The position numbers were made by a program, and so were the translations under genes. The notes beneath the pieces are model-generated. The model did not search any database. It saw only the letters and a program-made list of their open reading frames with translations, and was not told the DNA's origin. A DNA stretch of 64,000 nt, from assembly GCA_963710725.1 (NCBI GenBank), contig CAVQBJ010000001.1, positions 1 to 64,000 of the forward strand, given 5' to 3'. Shown here piece by piece: positions 23,527 through 32,458 of this stretch. The DNA is from CAVQBJ01 sp963710725 (GTDB taxonomy: Bacteria; Actinomycetota; Thermoleophilia; Solirubrobacterales; Solirubrobacteraceae). How positions within the stretch are numbered: the first letter of the stretch is position 1; each line of letters opens with the position of its first letter.

Positions 23527-24450
23527 ATGCCGCGCAGATCTCGCCTCGTCCGAGGAGTACGCACCGTCGCGATCGCCTCGTTGACCGTCGTCGCGGTCGG
23601 CTGCGCCATCGCCGAGGCGACGGCCGCGAGCGCGACGACGACATCCGCCGCTCATTCGGCTGGCGCGACCGTGTCCGTCCTGTACGCCGGCTCCCTCGTG
23701 GACTACATGGAGAACGATCTCGGCCCGGCCTTCGCCAAGGCGAGCGGATTCGGCTATCAGGGCTACGGCGCCGGCTCGACCGAGGTCGCCTCGCAGATCA
23801 AGGGCGGCGTGCGCCAGGGCGACGTGTTCATCAGCGCGGCCGCGGCAGCCGACCAGTCGCTGCAGGGATCGGCCAATGGCAACTGGGTGTCGTGGTACTC
23901 GAGCTTCGCGCAGACGCCGCTGCTGCTCGGCTACAACCCGAACAGCAAGATCGCGGCCGAGCTGCGCCGCGGCGTCCCCTGGTACAAGGTGATCACCCAG
24001 GCCGGGGTCCTCGTCGGACGCACCGATCCGGCCCTCGACCCGAAGGGCGTGCTCACCGTGGAGGCGGTCGATAACGCCGCCGCCAGGCTCCACGATCCCG
24101 CGCTGAAGGCGGCGCTCAACTCGTTCTCGGTGTATCCCGAGGAGAGCCTCGTCGGGCGGCTTCAGTCCGGTCAGCTCGACGCCGGATTCTTCTACGGCAT
24201 CGAGGCCGACTCCGCGCACATCCCCACCGTCAGCCTCGCGCCGGTGTACAAATACGCGCTCTACACGCTGACGATCCTCAATCGCGCAGCGGATCCCTCC
24301 GGTGCGGCCGCCTTCGTGCGCTTCCTGCTCAACTCCGAGCGCACGGCCACGTTGAAGCGCAACGGGCTCACCCCGCTGCCCAAGCCGCTGTTCTCGGGCA
24401 GCGCGGCGGCCGTGCCCGCGGGGCTGCGGAGCCTGGTCGGCGCCGGCTGA
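23527..24450 (+). CDS. Molybdate/tungstate-type ABC substrate-binding protein
   Basis: 307 residues from the ATG at 23527, which has AAGGAG eight bases upstream. The earlier in-frame ATG lies in the terminator hairpin. The signal sequence is RRSRLVRG followed by VAIASLTVVAVGCA, so a lipoprotein cleavage at this Cys is possible. The mature part is an extracellular binding protein of the ModA/WtpA group: VSVLYAGSLVDYMENDLGPA, FGYQGYGAGSTEVASQIKGG, DVFISAA. The YAGSL plus GYGAGS pattern is that of tungstate/molybdate binding proteins of the WtpA type. It is the first gene of the operon with the fused transporter, three bases upstream of that GTG start. Confidence 0.85.
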   Translation: MPRRSRLVRGVRTVAIASLTVVAVGCAIAEATAASATTTSAAHSAGATVSVLYAGSLVDYMENDLGPAFAKASGFGYQGYGAGSTEVASQIKGGVRQGDVFISAAAAADQSLQGSANGNWVSWYSSFAQTPLLLGYNPNSKIAAELRRGVPWYKVITQAGVLVGRTDPALDPKGVLTVEAVDNAAARLHDPALKAALNSFSVYPEESLVGRLQSGQLDAGFFYGIEADSAHIPTVSLAPVYKYALYTLTILNRAADPSGAAAFVRFLLNSERTATLKRNGLTPLPKPLFSGSAAAVPAGLRSLVGAG

Positions 24451-24453
24451 CGC

Positions 24454-26295
24454 GTGATCGCTCGCGCGCGCAGCCCGCTGCCGTGGCTCGGTGGGCTGCT
24501 CGCGCTCTATCTGCTGGCGCCGATCGCCGCCTTCGTCGTGCGTCTCGGCGGCGGCGTATCCGCCTCCCCGGGGCTCGGAGCGGCGCTGTGGACCTCGCTG
24601 TTCACGGCCACGGTGTCGGCCACGGTGATCGCGATCCTGGGGACGCCGCTCGCCTACCTGCTCGCCCACGGACGGGGTCCGGTCGCCCGGGTGCTCACCG
24701 TGCTCGTACCGCTGCCGCTCGCGATTCCGCCCCTGATGAGCGGGCTGCTGCTGCTCTACGTCGTGGGCCCCTACACGGCCGCGGGGCGCCTCTTCGGCGG
24801 GCGCCTGACCGACACCCGCGTCGGGATCATCCTCGCTCAGGTCTTCGTCGCGGCGCCGTTCCTGATCGTGGCCGCGCGGTCGGCGTTCGCGGCCGCCGAC
24901 CCGGCGCTGGAGGACGTCGCGGCCACCCTCGGTCACGGCCGCGTATCACGCTTCTGGCGCGTCGCGCTGCCCGGCGCGCTGCCCGCGGTTGCCGCCGGGC
25001 TGCTGCTCGCGTGGCTGCGCTCCTTCGGCGAGTTCGGGGCGACGGTCATCCTCGCCTACCACCCCTATTCGCTGCCGGTCTTCACGTTCGTCCAGTTCGA
25101 CGCCACCGGCCTGCCGGCCACGATGCTCCCGATCGCCGCCGCGCTCGCGGCCGCGCTCGTCCTGCTGTGCCTCAGCCAGCTGCCGATCGCCGCGCCCCGT
25201 CGCCGCCGCGGTACGCCGGCGGTCGCCCGCGCGCGCAGCCCGCGCGCCTCGGCCGCGCTCGACTTCGCGCTCAACCAGCGACTCGGGTCATTCTCGCTCG
25301 ACGTGGCGCACCGCGCGAGCGGCCCGCGCCTCGCGTTGCTCGGTGCCTCCGGTGCGGGCAAGACCCTCACGCTGCGACTGCTGGCCGGGTTGACGCCGAC
25401 GCGCCACGGCCACGTGCGCCTCGGCGGCCGGGTGCTCGACTCGCTGCCGCCCGAGCGCCGACTCGTCGGCTACGTGCCGCAGCACTCGGCGCTGCTGCCG
25501 CGCCGCGACGTCTGGCGCCAGGTCACCTTCGGGACGCGCGCCGAGCCCGGGCTTGCGGCCTGGTGGCTGGAGCGCCTCGGCCTGCAGGGCCTCGAGGCGC
25601 GCTATCCCCACGAGCTCTCCGGCGGCCAGCAGCGGCGGGTGGCCCTCGCCCGCGCGCTGGCCACCGACCCGGAGGTGCTGCTGCTCGACGAGCCGTTCAC
25701 CGGACTGGACGCGCCGGTCCGCGACCGGCTGCGACGCGAGCTGCGCCGCCTGCAGCGGGAGTCGGGACTCAGCACGGTGATCGTCACCCACGACCCCGAG
25801 GAGGCGGCGCTGCTCGCCGACGAGATCGTGGTGCTCGACGACGGGCGCGTGCTGCAGGCCGGCGGGCGCGGCGCCGTCTTCCGCGAACCCGCCTCACCCC
25901 AGATCGCCCGGCTGCTCGGCATCGCGAACACCCACGACGGGCGGGTCGTCGGTCGCGACCGCGTGCGCAGCGGCGACGTCGAGATCGACGTGCCCACCGG
26001 CGCGCTGGCCGAGGGGGCCAACGTCGCGTGGTGCATCCGGCCCGAGCAGGTGACCCTCGAGTCCCGCGGGTACGCGGCCACGCTCGTCGACGACGTCGAC
26101 CTCGGCGCGACCCGCGAGCTCGCGGTGCGGCTGCGCGGGTCGCTCGAGCTGACACTGCGCACGAGCGCCGCGGCCGTGCCGCCGGTCGGGGCCGACGTGC
26201 ACGTGCAACTCCCGCGCGAGCAGATCAGCCTGTGGCCGTTGCCGCGGGACGGCGAAAGCTGCGATCCTGACGCGGGACGATGGCACGGCGACTGA
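24454..26295 (+). CDS. Fused ABC permease-ATPase for molybdate/tungstate (ModB-ModC fusion)
   Basis: 613 residues. Residues 1-245 are a six-helix BPD_transp_1 permease with the coupling helix region EDVAATLGHGRVSRFWRVAL. Residues about 265-480 form an ABC ATPase: Walker A LGASGAGKTLT, signature LSGGQQRRVALARAL, Walker B VLLLDEPFTGLD, H-loop VTHDPEEA. The C-terminal 100 residues are a TOBE-like domain (VAWCIRPEQVTLES and LRGSLELTL). ModB and ModC are usually separate. Here both transporter subunits are one chain, with an Arg-rich linker near residue 250. The start is a GTG three bases after the binding-protein stop. The end overlaps the HTH-TOBE gene by 16 bases. Confidence 0.9.
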   Translation: MIARARSPLPWLGGLLALYLLAPIAAFVVRLGGGVSASPGLGAALWTSLFTATVSATVIAILGTPLAYLLAHGRGPVARVLTVLVPLPLAIPPLMSGLLLLYVVGPYTAAGRLFGGRLTDTRVGIILAQVFVAAPFLIVAARSAFAAADPALEDVAATLGHGRVSRFWRVALPGALPAVAAGLLLAWLRSFGEFGATVILAYHPYSLPVFTFVQFDATGLPATMLPIAAALAAALVLLCLSQLPIAAPRRRRGTPAVARARSPRASAALDFALNQRLGSFSLDVAHRASGPRLALLGASGAGKTLTLRLLAGLTPTRHGHVRLGGRVLDSLPPERRLVGYVPQHSALLPRRDVWRQVTFGTRAEPGLAAWWLERLGLQGLEARYPHELSGGQQRRVALARALATDPEVLLLDEPFTGLDAPVRDRLRRELRRLQRESGLSTVIVTHDPEEAALLADEIVVLDDGRVLQAGGRGAVFREPASPQIARLLGIANTHDGRVVGRDRVRSGDVEIDVPTGALAEGANVAWCIRPEQVTLESRGYAATLVDDVDLGATRELAVRLRGSLELTLRTSAAAVPPVGADVHVQLPREQISLWPLPRDGESCDPDAGRWHGD

Positions 26296-26678
26296 CGATG
26301 GGAGAGGCGGCCCAGGCGCTCGGCGTCAGCGTCGACACCGTACGCCGCTGGGATCGCACCGGCAAGATCAAGACGATCCGCGACGAGCGCAACCGCCGAC
26401 TCGTCGACGAGTCCGAGATTGCCCGCCTGTCGCCCAGCCCGCAGCGCCAGGGCACCGGCGGCAGCCTGTCGGCGCGCAACCGCTTCCCGGGCACGGTGCG
26501 CTCGGTGGAGGTCGCCGGCGTGATGGCGCTCGTCGAGATCGAAGCCGGCCCGCACCGCATCACCGCCGCGATCACACGCGACGCCGTCAACGAGCTCGGC
26601 CTGAGGGAGGGCATGCCGGCCACCGCCACGGTCAAGGCCACGTCGGTGATGATCCAGCGGGGCAACGACGATCGGTGA
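26280..26678 (+). CDS. HTH (MerR/excisionase-type) protein with TOBE/Mop domain
   Basis: 132 residues. The N-terminal 60 form a MerR/HTH_17-like helix-turn-helix: TMGEAAQALGVSVDTVRRWD, TGKIKTIRDERNRRLVDESE. The C-terminal 65 form a TOBE/Mop-like oxyanion-binding domain: ARNRFPGTVRSVEVAGVMAL, VEIEAGPHRITAAITRDAV, TATVKATSVMI. This is a compact analogue of ModE with a different DNA-binding domain, so it probably senses molybdate or tungstate and regulates the operon or other molybdenum genes. It overlaps the transporter gene by 16 bases and is the last gene of the operon. Confidence 0.85.
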   Translation: MARRLTMGEAAQALGVSVDTVRRWDRTGKIKTIRDERNRRLVDESEIARLSPSPQRQGTGGSLSARNRFPGTVRSVEVAGVMALVEIEAGPHRITAAITRDAVNELGLREGMPATATVKATSVMIQRGNDDR

Positions 26679-26699
26679 CCGCCGCGCTCGAGCCTCGGC

Positions 26700-28538
26700 T
26701 CAGCCGGAACCGTCCGGCGCGCGCGCCGGCTGCGGCGCCGCGGCGACGAGCCGATCGAGCCCGGCGCCGGCGCGCGCCGGCAACGGCCCCGCGCTCTTCT
26801 GCACACGCGGCTTCTGCCGGCGCTCGACGGTCGGAACGATCCGCTTCGGCAGCTTCCACACGCCGTACCAGCTGCGAGCCACGAAGCCGGCGAACACCAC
26901 CACGTAGAGCCCGCCCCAGTACAGGAACGGGCACAGCAGCATCGGGCGGGGCAGGGTCCCGTGCCGGAGCGCGTAGATGCCGGTGAAGATGACCGCGAAC
27001 AGGACGGCGGTCTGCGGCAGCGTGTGGCTCCAGTACCAGCGCGCATCGGTGTGCTTGCGCGTGACCTTGTAGACCGGCTTGCGCCTCGGCCCGCCGACGA
27101 TCGCCTGGATCGACGCCTTGATGAACACCGGGGCCATCCCGCTCCAGATCGTGCGCACCCGCCACAGATCGCGGATCGGATGGCGCTGGCGACGCCGCCG
27201 GTCGTTATACGGACGGTTGATGGCCAGCAGCCACGCCTCCGTGGCGAGGGCGAGCGGCAGGATGTGGACGATGAACTGCCAGTCGTTCGAGGCGAACGGC
27301 GGGTGGCCGAGCAGCGCCAGGCAGATGCTCGGGACGTAGACGAGCAGCGTGAACGAGTGCAGGTAGTAGAACAGCAGCTCGTAAAACTGGGCGCGCTGGC
27401 GCAGCTTCAGGCCCGACAGGTCCCCCCACAGCATCAGCCGCACGGTGTCGATGGCCCATGTCCCGCGCTGCTTGTACACGTTGGGCACGTCCTCGGGCGA
27501 GTGCTGACCGACCGCACCGACGATCGGCAGATAGCAGCTGCGCCACCCGCGTCGAAGGGCCTCGACCCCCGACTGCAGGTCCTCGACGAGGTTCCAGGTC
27601 GGGAAGAAGCCGATGTCCTGCAGCGCAGTGCGCCGCCAGACCAGGCCCGAGCCGCACGGGAAGGTCGAATTGGCGGCATTGCGGGACAGCATCTGGCCGC
27701 GGTAGAACATCGACTCGCGGTTGTTGAACGGGTCACCGGCGCTGACCTGGGTCTCCTTGATCGTCTGCACGAACGCCAGGCGCGGATCGTGCTCGAGCTG
27801 CCCGACGACCTGGCGCAGGAACCCCCGCGAGCCGAGCTCGTCGTCGCAGTCGCGGGTCTCGATGTAGCGGACCTGCGGGTGCTCGAGGATCAGCATGATC
27901 GCGGCCGAATTGAGGTTGCCGGCCTTCGCGGCCCCGTCGCGGCCGGGCGAGAAGCGCGGCGGCGGCGAGTGGTAGGTCACCGGCCAGGCGGTCAGTGCCT
28001 CGGCGAGCGCCGTGTCGTGGCCGTCGTCGCTCACCACGATGCGCATCCGCTCCACCGGCCAGTCCTGGTCGAGCACCGAGGCGATCGTCCGCAGGATCAT
28101 CGGCACCGGTTCGCCGCAGCAGGGGATGACGATCCCCACGAGCGGCTCGGTGCCGTGGGGGAGCGGGCGTGGCTCGGGCACGGCGCGCCACCAGTGGTTG
28201 AACGCGCTCAGGACGGTGGTGGCGCCGGTCATGAGGTTGGCGATGAAGAACGGCACGGACAGCCACAGCACTCGTTCATTGAGCCGCTGCGCGAGCCACG
28301 GCAGGTACACGGCCATCGCGAGGACGTAGGCGAGGGCCGTGGCGCGCACGATCCAGTGCCGGCGGATCGGCGGATACGGATCGCCGAACGCCCGCGCGGC
28401 GCGGGCCATCTGACCGCCCGGCGCGATCGCGCCGTCGGGCAGATCGGGCACGCCGGCCACGCCCGCGAACTCCTTTGCGGATTTCGCCGGGGCGGCGGTC
28501 GTCGATGGGGCGAAGGCGGTCGACATCTCCTCGGACAT
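26700..28538 (-). CDS. Cellulose-synthase-like family 2 glycosyltransferase
   Basis: About 612 residues. Two N-terminal membrane helices (around IVRATALAYVLAMAVYLPWL and the following PFFIANL) precede a GT-A domain with VGIVIPCCGEP, VVSDDGHD, the DxD-like ETRDCDDELGSRG, the general base region NLVEDLQSG and the QRGTW motif (QxxRW-like). Four or more C-terminal helices follow. This is the architecture of BcsA and related synthases that polymerise and extrude beta-glycans. No PilZ domain is visible at the C-terminus, only a proline-rich tail. The start is uncertain: ATG at 28538, GTG at 28547 or ATG at 28526. It is convergent with the HTH-TOBE gene. Its polysaccharide product is unknown. Confidence 0.85.
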   Translation of the reverse strand: MSEEMSTAFAPSTTAAPAKSAKEFAGVAGVPDLPDGAIAPGGQMARAARAFGDPYPPIRRHWIVRATALAYVLAMAVYLPWLAQRLNERVLWLSVPFFIANLMTGATTVLSAFNHWWRAVPEPRPLPHGTEPLVGIVIPCCGEPVPMILRTIASVLDQDWPVERMRIVVSDDGHDTALAEALTAWPVTYHSPPPRFSPGRDGAAKAGNLNSAAIMLILEHPQVRYIETRDCDDELGSRGFLRQVVGQLEHDPRLAFVQTIKETQVSAGDPFNNRESMFYRGQMLSRNAANSTFPCGSGLVWRRTALQDIGFFPTWNLVEDLQSGVEALRRGWRSCYLPIVGAVGQHSPEDVPNVYKQRGTWAIDTVRLMLWGDLSGLKLRQRAQFYELLFYYLHSFTLLVYVPSICLALLGHPPFASNDWQFIVHILPLALATEAWLLAINRPYNDRRRRQRHPIRDLWRVRTIWSGMAPVFIKASIQAIVGGPRRKPVYKVTRKHTDARWYWSHTLPQTAVLFAVIFTGIYALRHGTLPRPMLLCPFLYWGGLYVVVFAGFVARSWYGVWKLPKRIVPTVERRQKPRVQKSAGPLPARAGAGLDRLVAAAPQPARAPDGSG

Positions 28539-28730
28539 CGACAGCACCGCGGCCGGCAGCTATGGTCAGGCCGCCTCGATCGACGAATCGCCGGGCAGCG
28601 CACCCCTCCTCGCGCGGGGCTTTCTTCATGAAAAGGGGACGACCGCGCACGTGACCATCGAGTCCGCGAGCCATCCGCCGGATCCGCCCCGGTCGGGGGA
28701 TGGCACCAGCTCGACACCAGACTGACACTG

Positions 28731-28779
28731 CTGGCGACCCCGGGCACCAATAGGCTCGCCTCTCCGCGACGGTCGCCAG
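28731..28779 (+). promoter_or_regulatory. Inverted repeat in the leader of the small lipoprotein gene
   Basis: CTGGCGACC (28731-28739) and GGTCGCCAG (28771-28779) are perfect complements separated by 31 bases. They lie about 57 bases before the lipoprotein start in the 297-base gap after the glycosyltransferase start. The rest of that gap holds a CCCC/GGGG hairpin followed by CTTTCTT near 28608-28626 and nothing else I can name. The repeat could form an RNA stem-loop or be a protein site. Confidence 0.4.
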
Positions 28780-28835
28780 TGGCCCTGCCTCTAACGACGG
28801 CGGATCGTTTGTCGGATCTACCGAGGAGGACCATC

Positions 28836-29246
28836 GTGGCCAGACTGGCCTTGCTGTTCGTCGTAGCCGTCGTTGGCGGTGCATCGATCGCCGGCTGTGG
28901 CAGCAGCAGTAGCAGCACCACCAGCAGCACTAGTTCGACCGCGAGCGTCGCGCCGGCGGCCGCCGCCACGACGGCGGCGGCGACCGGCAGTGCCGGCGGC
29001 AGCGCCGCCGCCGCCGCCAACCCGGGCGTCGCCGAGGCCGTTGCGGCCTGCAAGTCGAGCATCGAAGCCGCACCGACCCTGACCGCCGACGAGAAGAGCA
29101 AGCTCACGTCGATCTGCCAGAAGGCCGCCAACGGCGACGAGTCCGGCGTCAAGCAGGCCGCCTATCAGGTGTGCCAGGAGATCGTGAAGAGCAGCGTGCC
29201 CGCTTCGGCCCAGTCGACGGCGCTCGCCGCCTGCCCGAAGCCCTAG
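28836..29246 (+). CDS. Small Ser/Ala-rich lipoprotein of unknown function
   Basis: 136 residues from a GTG at 28836, preceded by GAGGAGGA at a good distance. The signal peptide ends in the lipobox SIAGC, so Cys21 should be lipidated. A low-complexity Ser/Thr/Ala linker (residues 22-62) leads to a compact domain of about 70 residues with four Cys (VAACKSS, TSICQKA, YQVCQEI, LAACPKP), possibly two disulfides outside the membrane. The family is not known to me. Similar small four-Cys lipoproteins occur in soil actinobacteria. The gene is followed by a strong hairpin terminator. Confidence 0.75.
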   Translation: MARLALLFVVAVVGGASIAGCGSSSSSTTSSTSSTASVAPAAAATTAAATGSAGGSAAAAANPGVAEAVAACKSSIEAAPTLTADEKSKLTSICQKAANGDESGVKQAAYQVCQEIVKSSVPASAQSTALAACPKP

Positions 29247-29251
29247 CCAGT

Positions 29252-29863
29252 TCAGCGTTCAGCGCGATCGGCGCTCTCTGCGCCGATCGCGCGGCGCGTG
29301 AACGTCCGCAGGGTGGCCAGGATCTCGCCGGGCTCGCTGGCCGGGGCACTGAGCGGTGAGAGCGGGCCGACGAGCGCCTCGCCGACTCCGCCGACGAGCG
29401 CGGCCGCCGTCAGCTCGGTCGGCTGCGGGGGGATCTCCCCGGCGGCGACCGCGTCGGCGAGCAGGCGCGCCAGCAGCTGCGCGTACTGGCGCCGGTAGGC
29501 GAGTCGCTCGGCGTCCACGAGCGGATCGACGGGCTCGGCGATGAGCGCCCAGGCCAGGCGCGGGTTGCGCAGCGCGCGCTCGGCGAAGGTGACCAGAACC
29601 GCCTCGATGCGCTCCACCGCGTCTCGCTGGGGAGCGGCCGCCGAGCGCATCGCCGCGAGCTCGCGGTCGCAGACCGAGCGAAAGAGCTCGACGAACAGCT
29701 CCGCCTTGGACGGGAAGTGCCGGTACAGCGTGCCCGCGGCCACCCCGGCGCGCTGCGCGATGGCCAGCACCGAGGCGGCGCCGTAGCCGCCCGCCTCGGT
29801 GAGCTCCTGCGCGGCGGCGAGCAGGCGGTCGCGAGTGCTCGTGGTCGCTGCCCCGCGCGTCAT
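29252..29863 (-). CDS. TetR-family regulator
   Basis: 203 residues. The N-terminal TetR_N helix-turn-helix reads SVLAIAQRAGVAAGTLYRHF followed by PSKAELF. The ligand-binding part is all-helical. Its start overlaps the enoyl-CoA hydratase stop by four bases (29860-29863), so it is the third gene of the acyl-CoA dehydrogenase operon and probably regulates it in response to an acyl-CoA or related ligand. Its last 41 bases overlap the terminator hairpin of the convergent lipoprotein gene. Confidence 0.9.
   Translation of the reverse strand: MTRGAATTSTRDRLLAAAQELTEAGGYGAASVLAIAQRAGVAAGTLYRHFPSKAELFVELFRSVCDRELAAMRSAAAPQRDAVERIEAVLVTFAERALRNPRLAWALIAEPVDPLVDAERLAYRRQYAQLLARLLADAVAAGEIPPQPTELTAAALVGGVGEALVGPLSPLSAPASEPGEILATLRTFTRRAIGAESADRAER
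29262..29292. terminator. 13-bp perfect stem-loop terminator between convergent genes
   Basis: GCGCGATCGGCGC (29262-29274), a five-base loop TCTCT and GCGCCGATCGCGC (29280-29292) form a perfect hairpin. It lies 15 bases after the lipoprotein stop and inside the last codons of the convergent TetR gene. It should stop plus-strand transcription and may also act on the other strand. Confidence 0.75.
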
Positions 29864-30777
29864 CCCTTGAAGGTCGACGCGCCGAGATCGCCAAACGGCT
29901 CATCGCGCTCGCGCACCGCCTCGCGAAAGCCCTCCTGGGCCGCGCGGCGCTGGAAGGCGTAGCCCTCGGGCGTGTGACGGGCGATCCCGTCGAAGACGGT
30001 GCCGAGCACCTGCGCGGCGTGCCGGCCATCCGCGTGCAGCGACTGGTTGACGAGCAGCTTCATCATCATCAGCTGGTTGATCGGCACGCGCGCGATGCGC
30101 TGCACGAGCGCCTCCGTGCGAGCGTCCAGCTCGGCGCTCGCCGGCGCGTCGATCGCGAGCCCCCACTCGAGGGCCTCGGCGCCGGAGAGGCAGTCGCCGG
30201 TGAACAGCAGTCGCTTCGCCCGTTGCCCTCCGATGCGGTTGGCCCACATCGCGGTCGTGGGCGAGCCCCAGACGCGCGCCGGCGGGTAGCCGATCTTGGC
30301 GTCGGCGGCGATCACCAGCAGATCCGAGCACAGGGCGAGGTCGGTTCCGCCCGCGACGCAGAAGCCGTGCACCTTGCAGACGACCGGCTTGCCGGCGTCA
30401 ACGAGCGACATGAAGGCCGCGACGTTGCGGCGCATCATCGCGTAGTCGACCATCGGGTCCCACGGGGCGCCGGGGTCGTGGTTGGCGGCGATCACCGCCG
30501 GATCGAGCGGAGACCCTGGCCCGCTCTCCGTTGGGGCCGCGCCGCCCGACATCCCCTCGGCGCTCGCGACGAGGTCATAGCCGCCGCAGAAGCCCTTGCC
30601 GTTGCCCGACAGCAGCAGCACGTGCACCGCCGGATCGAGGTCGGCGGCCTCGACACAGCGAACGAGCTCGGCGATCAGCTCGGCCGTCAGCCCGTTCCCG
30701 CGCTCGGGGCGATCGAGCGTGATCCGGGCCACGCGACCGGTCACCTCGTAGGTCATGGTCGTCAGCTCGTCGGTCAT
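29860..30777 (-). CDS. Enoyl-CoA hydratase/isomerase family protein
   Basis: 305 residues from the ATG at 30777. The crotonase fold is visible as VARITLDRPERGNGLTAELI, the oxyanion-hole segments SGNGKGFCGGYDL and CVAGGTDLALCSDLLV, and IGYPPARVWG. The residue context at the second catalytic position (VWG rather than E-L-G-x) means the precise reaction (hydration, isomerisation or other) is uncertain. The start overlaps the acyl-CoA dehydrogenase stop by four bases and the end overlaps the TetR start, so this is a tightly coupled three-gene operon for acyl-CoA catabolism. Confidence 0.9.
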   Translation of the reverse strand: MTDELTTMTYEVTGRVARITLDRPERGNGLTAELIAELVRCVEAADLDPAVHVLLLSGNGKGFCGGYDLVASAEGMSGGAAPTESGPGSPLDPAVIAANHDPGAPWDPMVDYAMMRRNVAAFMSLVDAGKPVVCKVHGFCVAGGTDLALCSDLLVIAADAKIGYPPARVWGSPTTAMWANRIGGQRAKRLLFTGDCLSGAEALEWGLAIDAPASAELDARTEALVQRIARVPINQLMMMKLLVNQSLHADGRHAAQVLGTVFDGIARHTPEGYAFQRRAAQEGFREAVRERDEPFGDLGASTFKG

Positions 30778-32426
30778 GGCGCGAGCGCACGGTCGACGAT
30801 GGCCCGGGCGTCGACGCCCGCGGGCAACGTCCCGTAGGCGCGGCCGCCCTCGCCGCCGAGCCGCCCGGCACAGAACGCGTCGGCGACGGCGGCCGGCGCA
30901 TGTCGCACGAGCAGGCTCCCCTGCAGCGCGAAGCCGAGATCCTCGACCAGGCGGCGCGCGAGGTGCTGCGCCTCCGCGGTGCGCTCCTGTGGCGAGCGAG
31001 CGTCGTCGCCGCCGCCGAGCATCGCCTCCACCCGGCGCCGCAACGAAGCGAGATGGCCGTCCAGGCGGGAATCCGCGCCCGCGGCGAGGTCGCATTCGGC
31101 GAGGAAGGCGGGCAGCGCGTCGGACTCCTTTCCCATTGCTCGCAGGACATCGAGGGCGGCCACGTTCCCGGACCCCTCCCAGATGCCGGCGAGCGGGGCG
31201 TCGCGCAGGAGCAGGGGGAGGCCCGAGTCCTCGACGTAGCCATTGCCCCCGAGGCACTCGAGTGACTCGGCCGCGTGCGGCGTGGCGCGCTTGCAGACGT
31301 GGTACTTCATGACCGCCGTGGCGAAGCGGCGGAACGCCGGCTCGTCGCGGTCGTAGCTCGCGGCCACGCGCAGGGCCGCGACGGTCGCCGCCTCGGACTC
31401 GACGGCCAGATCGGCGAGCACGTTGGTCATGGCCGGCTGGTCGACGAGCAGCGCTCCGAACGCGCGGCGGTGGCGGGCGTGGTGGATCGCCTCCACGACG
31501 CCGCGGCGCATCCCGGCGGCCGATCCGAGCAGGCAGTCCAGGCGCGTGTGGTTGACCATCCGGATGATCGCGTTCACGCCGCGGCCCTCGGCGCCGACGA
31601 GCCGGCCGCGGATGCCGCGCAGCTCGACCTCGCTCGAGGGGAGCGAGCGGGTGCCGAGCTTTTCCTTCAGGCGCTGAAACTCCATGCCCGGCCCGCGCTC
31701 CACGAAGAAGCAGGACAGGCCCTCGGGCGCCTGCGCGAGCACCAGGAAGGCGTCGCAGGGCGGATACGAGCAGAACCACTTGTGACCGTGGAGCTCGTAC
31801 TCGTCGCCGCCGACCGGCGTGGCGCGCGTGAGGTTGGCGCGCACGTCGGAGCCGCCCTGGCGTTCGGTCATGGCCATGCCGGCGATCGCGCCACCGGCGT
31901 AGTCGGCCGACGTGAGGCGCGGCTCCCACTCGCCGGCGAGGGCCGGGGCGCCGTCGCGCAGCGCCGGAATGGCGGCGTAGGTCATCGACACCGGACAGAG
32001 CACGCCGCTGTTCGCGTTCGCCCACAGCATCATCAGCGCGCCGCGAACGACATGCGCGCCCGGTCGCGGATCGGTCCAGGGCAGCGCATGCAGCTCGTGC
32101 TCGATCGCCGTCCGCAGCAGCCAGTGCCACGACGGGTCGAGCTCGACCTCGTCGACGCGGTGACCGAAGCGGTCGTAGGGCACCAGCCTCGGTTCGTTGC
32201 GCTCGGCGCGGCGGCCGTGCTCGCGCGTCTCGGGGCTGCCGGCGAGGGCCCCGAGCCGGCCCAGCCGCTCGGCGCCCCACTCGCCGCCGCCGCGCGCGAC
32301 GGCCTCGCCGAGCGCGGCGTCGGCGGTGTAGTGGTCGAACGGCTCGAGCGGGACCGACTGGTTGAGGACGTCGCGGACCGGTGACGGGACGGGTCCCGGC
32401 CCCGCATGGGGTGCGACGGTGGCCAT
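30774..32426 (-). CDS. AidB-like acyl-CoA dehydrogenase
   Basis: 550 residues from the ATG at 32426, which has GAGGAG just upstream; the open frame extends 24 codons further but runs through the operator region. Family marks are MTERQGGSDVRANLTRA, HGHKWFCS, GTRSLPSSEVEL, and the AidB-type end LECLGGNGYVEDSGLPLLLR with IWEGSGNVAALDVLRAM. AidB-like proteins carry FAD. Some bind DNA and others oxidise acyl-CoA; the operon with an enoyl-CoA hydratase favours fatty-acid oxidation here. It is the first gene of the operon, preceded by two related palindromes. Confidence 0.9.
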   Translation of the reverse strand: MATVAPHAGPGPVPSPVRDVLNQSVPLEPFDHYTADAALGEAVARGGGEWGAERLGRLGALAGSPETREHGRRAERNEPRLVPYDRFGHRVDEVELDPSWHWLLRTAIEHELHALPWTDPRPGAHVVRGALMMLWANANSGVLCPVSMTYAAIPALRDGAPALAGEWEPRLTSADYAGGAIAGMAMTERQGGSDVRANLTRATPVGGDEYELHGHKWFCSYPPCDAFLVLAQAPEGLSCFFVERGPGMEFQRLKEKLGTRSLPSSEVELRGIRGRLVGAEGRGVNAIIRMVNHTRLDCLLGSAAGMRRGVVEAIHHARHRRAFGALLVDQPAMTNVLADLAVESEAATVAALRVAASYDRDEPAFRRFATAVMKYHVCKRATPHAAESLECLGGNGYVEDSGLPLLLRDAPLAGIWEGSGNVAALDVLRAMGKESDALPAFLAECDLAAGADSRLDGHLASLRRRVEAMLGGGDDARSPQERTAEAQHLARRLVEDLGFALQGSLLVRHAPAAVADAFCAGRLGGEGGRAYGTLPAGVDARAIVDRALAP

Positions 32427-32458
32427 GGTCTGCTCCTCTCGGGGGTGGCGCGCCGGAC

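Noticed and set aside
20710..24936. Very long minus-strand open frames opposite the TIG arrays and other GC-rich genes (also 37888-39279, 62646-63944)
   Set aside because: They are shadows: repetitive GC-rich codons on the plus strand leave no stops in an antisense frame. Their products are Arg/His- or Pro-rich repeats without family resemblance, while the plus strand encodes clear domains.
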